Assembly (NCBI RefSeq): GCF_000337195.1
Contig: NZ_AOID01000026.1
Coordinates: 172,923-228,555, forward strand
Direction of reading: 5' to 3'
Length of the DNA stretch: 55,633 bases
DNA from: Natrinema versiforme JCM 10478
Lineage (GTDB): Archaea > Halobacteriota > Halobacteria > Halobacteriales > Natrialbaceae
Under the pieces are notes generated by a model. That model was given only the letters and a program-made list of their open reading frames with translations. It had not been told where the DNA came from and made no database searches. The position numbers and the translations under genes were made by a program. Below, in pieces: positions 54,339 through 55,633 of the stretch; position 1 is the stretch's first letter; the number at the start of each line of letters is the position of its first letter.

Positions 54339-54412
54339 CCGCCCTTAGCTCAGACTGGTAGAGCAGTCGACTGTAGATCGACTTGCCCCCCGTTCAAATC
54401 GGGGAGGGCGGA
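54339..54412 (+). tRNA. tRNA-Tyr (GTA)
   Basis: 74 nt with a 7-bp acceptor stem CCGCCCT (54339-54345) paired to AGGGCGG (54405-54411) and discriminator A. The D-arm has AGCTCAGACTGGTAGAGC, the anticodon arm is GTCGA-CTGTAGA-TCGAC with anticodon GTA at 54373-54375, and the T-arm is CCCCG-TTCAAAT-CGGGG. No intron or encoded CCA. A TATA-like AATAATAACC lies at 54293-54302. Confidence 0.96.
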
Positions 54413-54563
54413 CTCTCTTTCCCGTCGAAGTACAGCAGGCACCGAATAGCCCGCCGTCTTGCGATTTTACCCCTCTCGAGACGGCCGCAAATTCTGAGTG
54501 GAACAAGGATCTTGTTGGGGGTCCGCGCCTTCTGGCGAATCCCATAGCTGAGAGGTGGGTTGC
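54413..54563. other. Junction after tRNA-Tyr, possible integration site
   Basis: Lacks a gene. Codon-like GC skew of the host ends here and a run of tightly packed small genes begins. Haloarchaeal integrases often use tRNA 3' ends as attB, but the matching direct repeat would lie outside the window, so this is only a possibility. Confidence 0.35.
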
Positions 54564-54686
54564 GTGAGCCGGCACTGTCCGCACTGCGGCGGGCGTATGA
54601 TGACCGAGACTACGGCCGGTGGTCTCCCTCGTCGCGTTTGTGAGAACGGCCCACATGATCTGCAGGAGGTGTCCCACGGCCGATGA
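54564..54686 (+). CDS. 40-aa zinc-finger microprotein
   Basis: GTG start at 54564; the peptide begins MSRHCPHCGGRMM and has CPHCG, a further Cys in RRVCENG and a His after it, a single small zinc knuckle. It overlaps the next gene by 4 bases (ATGA at 54683-54686). Small CxxC proteins of this type are frequent in haloviruses and integrated elements. Function unknown. Confidence 0.6.
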   Translation: MSRHCPHCGGRMMTETTAGGLPRRVCENGPHDLQEVSHGR

Positions 54687-55114
54687 GCGCCTTCCCAGAG
54701 CCGACCGACGGCGAGTCGATCGACTTCCTCGAGGAATGCGATGCAGACACCGAATCGTGGACTCGAGCGGATCCACGCGAGGCGTTGATCGAATCGTTCG
54801 GTCGGTTTGGCTACAAGGTCACGCTCAGAGACGGCGAGAGCGTCCACTACTGTGCGCTCGGCCTCGAGGACGGCGAGTACATCGGTCGATGCGACTGCAA
54901 GGGTTGGGAGTACCACGAGGGCCCGTGCGCTCATCTCTGCACGCTCCGCAAAGCCGACTTCCTCGAGCTGATCGACGTGGCGTCGATCGACGGGAGTCCC
55001 GACGACGAACACGAGATGTGCCATGCGACCAACGAAGCACTCGAGGGCGAGCCACACGACGGGGCGATCGAGAAGACACGACGCCACGAGCGGGAAGCGG
55101 AGGTGCGGCCATGA
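54683..55114 (+). CDS. SWIM-type zinc-finger protein
   Basis: 143 aa. The SWIM motif is CDCKGWEYHEGPCAHLC near residues 73-89 (CxC...CxH), a nucleic-acid or protein-binding zinc finger. GGAGGTG upstream (54665-54671) is a clear Shine-Dalgarno. Overlaps its neighbours by 4 bases on both sides, so the genes are translationally coupled. A function in the element's replication or regulation is possible but not shown. Confidence 0.75.
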   Translation: MSAFPEPTDGESIDFLEECDADTESWTRADPREALIESFGRFGYKVTLRDGESVHYCALGLEDGEYIGRCDCKGWEYHEGPCAHLCTLRKADFLELIDVASIDGSPDDEHEMCHATNEALEGEPHDGAIEKTRRHEREAEVRP

Positions 55115-55236
55115 CGCGCACGCACACCCGCGCGACAGCCGCCTCCGTAGGCATCCCCACCCCCCATGCATACGAACTGCGAAGCCCGACGCCGTCCCCG
55201 TATTCACGGGATATGCAAATCGGGGTGACTCGCTGA
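55111..55236 (+). CDS. 41-aa protein of unknown function
   Basis: ATG overlaps the SWIM gene's stop (ATGA, 55111-55114) and is preceded by GGAGGTG at 55099-55105. Encodes a basic, Thr/Pro-rich 41-residue peptide without recognisable domains. It overlaps the next gene by 1 base (TGATG at 55234-55238). Coupling and Shine-Dalgarno support expression. Confidence 0.5.
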   Translation: MTRTHTRATAASVGIPTPHAYELRSPTPSPYSRDMQIGVTR

Positions 55237-55633
55237 TGGGTCGGATGGATCACGACCCCTCGAGCCGCGTCTCGTTCGGTTGTCCCGACAACCTGCTCGA
55301 GACGCTCGACGAGATCGCCGAGCGGGAGGACAAGAATCGGAGTGAGAAGCTTCGCGAGTTGGTCCAGAAGGAGGTCGAGGCGAAAGGGGATCTAAACGAA
55401 CCCCAGCCGGTCCTTCCCGACGACGAACGGCTCGCCGAGGCGTACCGCATGCTCCACGAGCGAGCGTCGGCTCGCCACAAGAGCAAGCGCCGCGTGAAAC
55501 TCGAGACCGCGAAGAACAAGCTCTACGACAACACCACACCGAAGAGTGCCGTCCTCGATGAGATCATCAAGCCCCTCGAGAGCGAGGGCTACGTCTCGGT
55601 GTGGGCGGGAAACCAACACGTCTGGGTGATCGT
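55236..55633 (+). CDS. Ribbon-helix-helix protein with C-terminal winged-helix region (partial)
   Basis: 132 complete codons to the window edge, no stop. Residues about 10-45 form a CopG-type RHH (VSFGCPDNLLETLDEIAERED then NRSEKLRELVQKEVE), followed by a linker and a C-terminal segment (TTPKSAVLDEIIKPLESEGYVSVWAGNQHVWV) that looks like a winged helix. Such regulators are characteristic of haloarchaeal proviruses and plasmids. It ends the four-gene operon beginning at 54564. Confidence 0.75.
   Translation, partial: MGRMDHDPSSRVSFGCPDNLLETLDEIAEREDKNRSEKLRELVQKEVEAKGDLNEPQPVLPDDERLAEAYRMLHERASARHKSKRRVKLETAKNKLYDNTTPKSAVLDEIIKPLESEGYVSVWAGNQHVWVI

Noticed and set aside
1-55633. CRISPR arrays, rRNA genes and full insertion sequences
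   Set aside because: None seen: no regularly spaced repeats, no rRNA sequence and no transposase frames.

Overview
The window is chromosomal DNA from an extremely halophilic archaeon (class Halobacteria; the gene set resembles Natrialbales such as Natrinema or Haloterrigena, which is inference). The evidence is high GC, very acidic proteins, mostly leaderless promoters with a TATA element about 25-30 bases before the start codon, and lineage-typical genes: cdrS-ftsZ2, cdrL, gfcR, carS, rpl15e, bacterio-opsin-activator-type regulators and a methylaspartate mutase small subunit.

Layout. 1-5391: argS (cut by the window edge), udk, a three-gene operon (desuccinylase-like metalloenzyme, threonine-synthase-like enzyme, Nudix hydrolase) and proline dehydrogenase. 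5462-23308: an amino-acid uptake and catabolism block: APC permease with C-terminal Usp domains, class III transaminase plus RidA, two AbgA-like M20 amidohydrolases, BCCT transporter, second class III transaminase, threonine dehydratase, D-2-hydroxyacid dehydrogenase, glutamate dehydrogenase, and an M24 enzyme that closely matches ectoine hydrolase (DoeA/EutD). 23519-35066: carS, an esterase, pyrE, thrS behind a structured leader, gfcR, mamA, a fused pyruvate/2-oxoacid dehydrogenase E1, and rpl15e. 35288-44503: an iron-regulated section with two perfect iron-box palindromes, a siderophore-type binding protein and permease, then rio2, a lipoate ligase homologue, nfo and a methyltransferase. 44616-51714: an ABC exporter, an Acr3-like carrier, regulators and ncsA. 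52017-54412: ftsZ2, cdrS, cdrL and tRNA-Tyr. From about 54413 to the right edge, four tightly overlapping small genes (zinc finger, SWIM, unknown, ribbon-helix-helix) look like the start of an element integrated at the tRNA.

Main finding. A 19-bp imperfect palindrome, consensus RTACACANWAACTGTRTAY, lies in five promoter regions between 8.0 and 23.4 kb: transaminase 1-ridA, BCCT, transaminase 2, the divergent amidohydrolase-dehydratase / hydroxyacid-dehydrogenase promoter, and the ectoine hydrolase. Seven positions are invariant in all five. This ties dispersed transcription units into one candidate regulon. A coherent model is uptake (BCCT), ring opening (DoeA), deacylation (M20 or the desuccinylase-like protein), transamination or deamination with RidA clearing imines, and nitrogen handling by GdhB. 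The substrate (ectoine, hydroxyectoine or a related compound) is inference, and no aspartate-semialdehyde dehydrogenase is visible here.

Other points of interest are an 84-bp palindromic MITE-like element that supplies the last codons and stop of ridA, the folded thrS leader with a possible 30-aa ORF, repeated GTCTTAC sites before cdrS-ftsZ2, an E1 alpha-beta fusion, and an orphan mamA.
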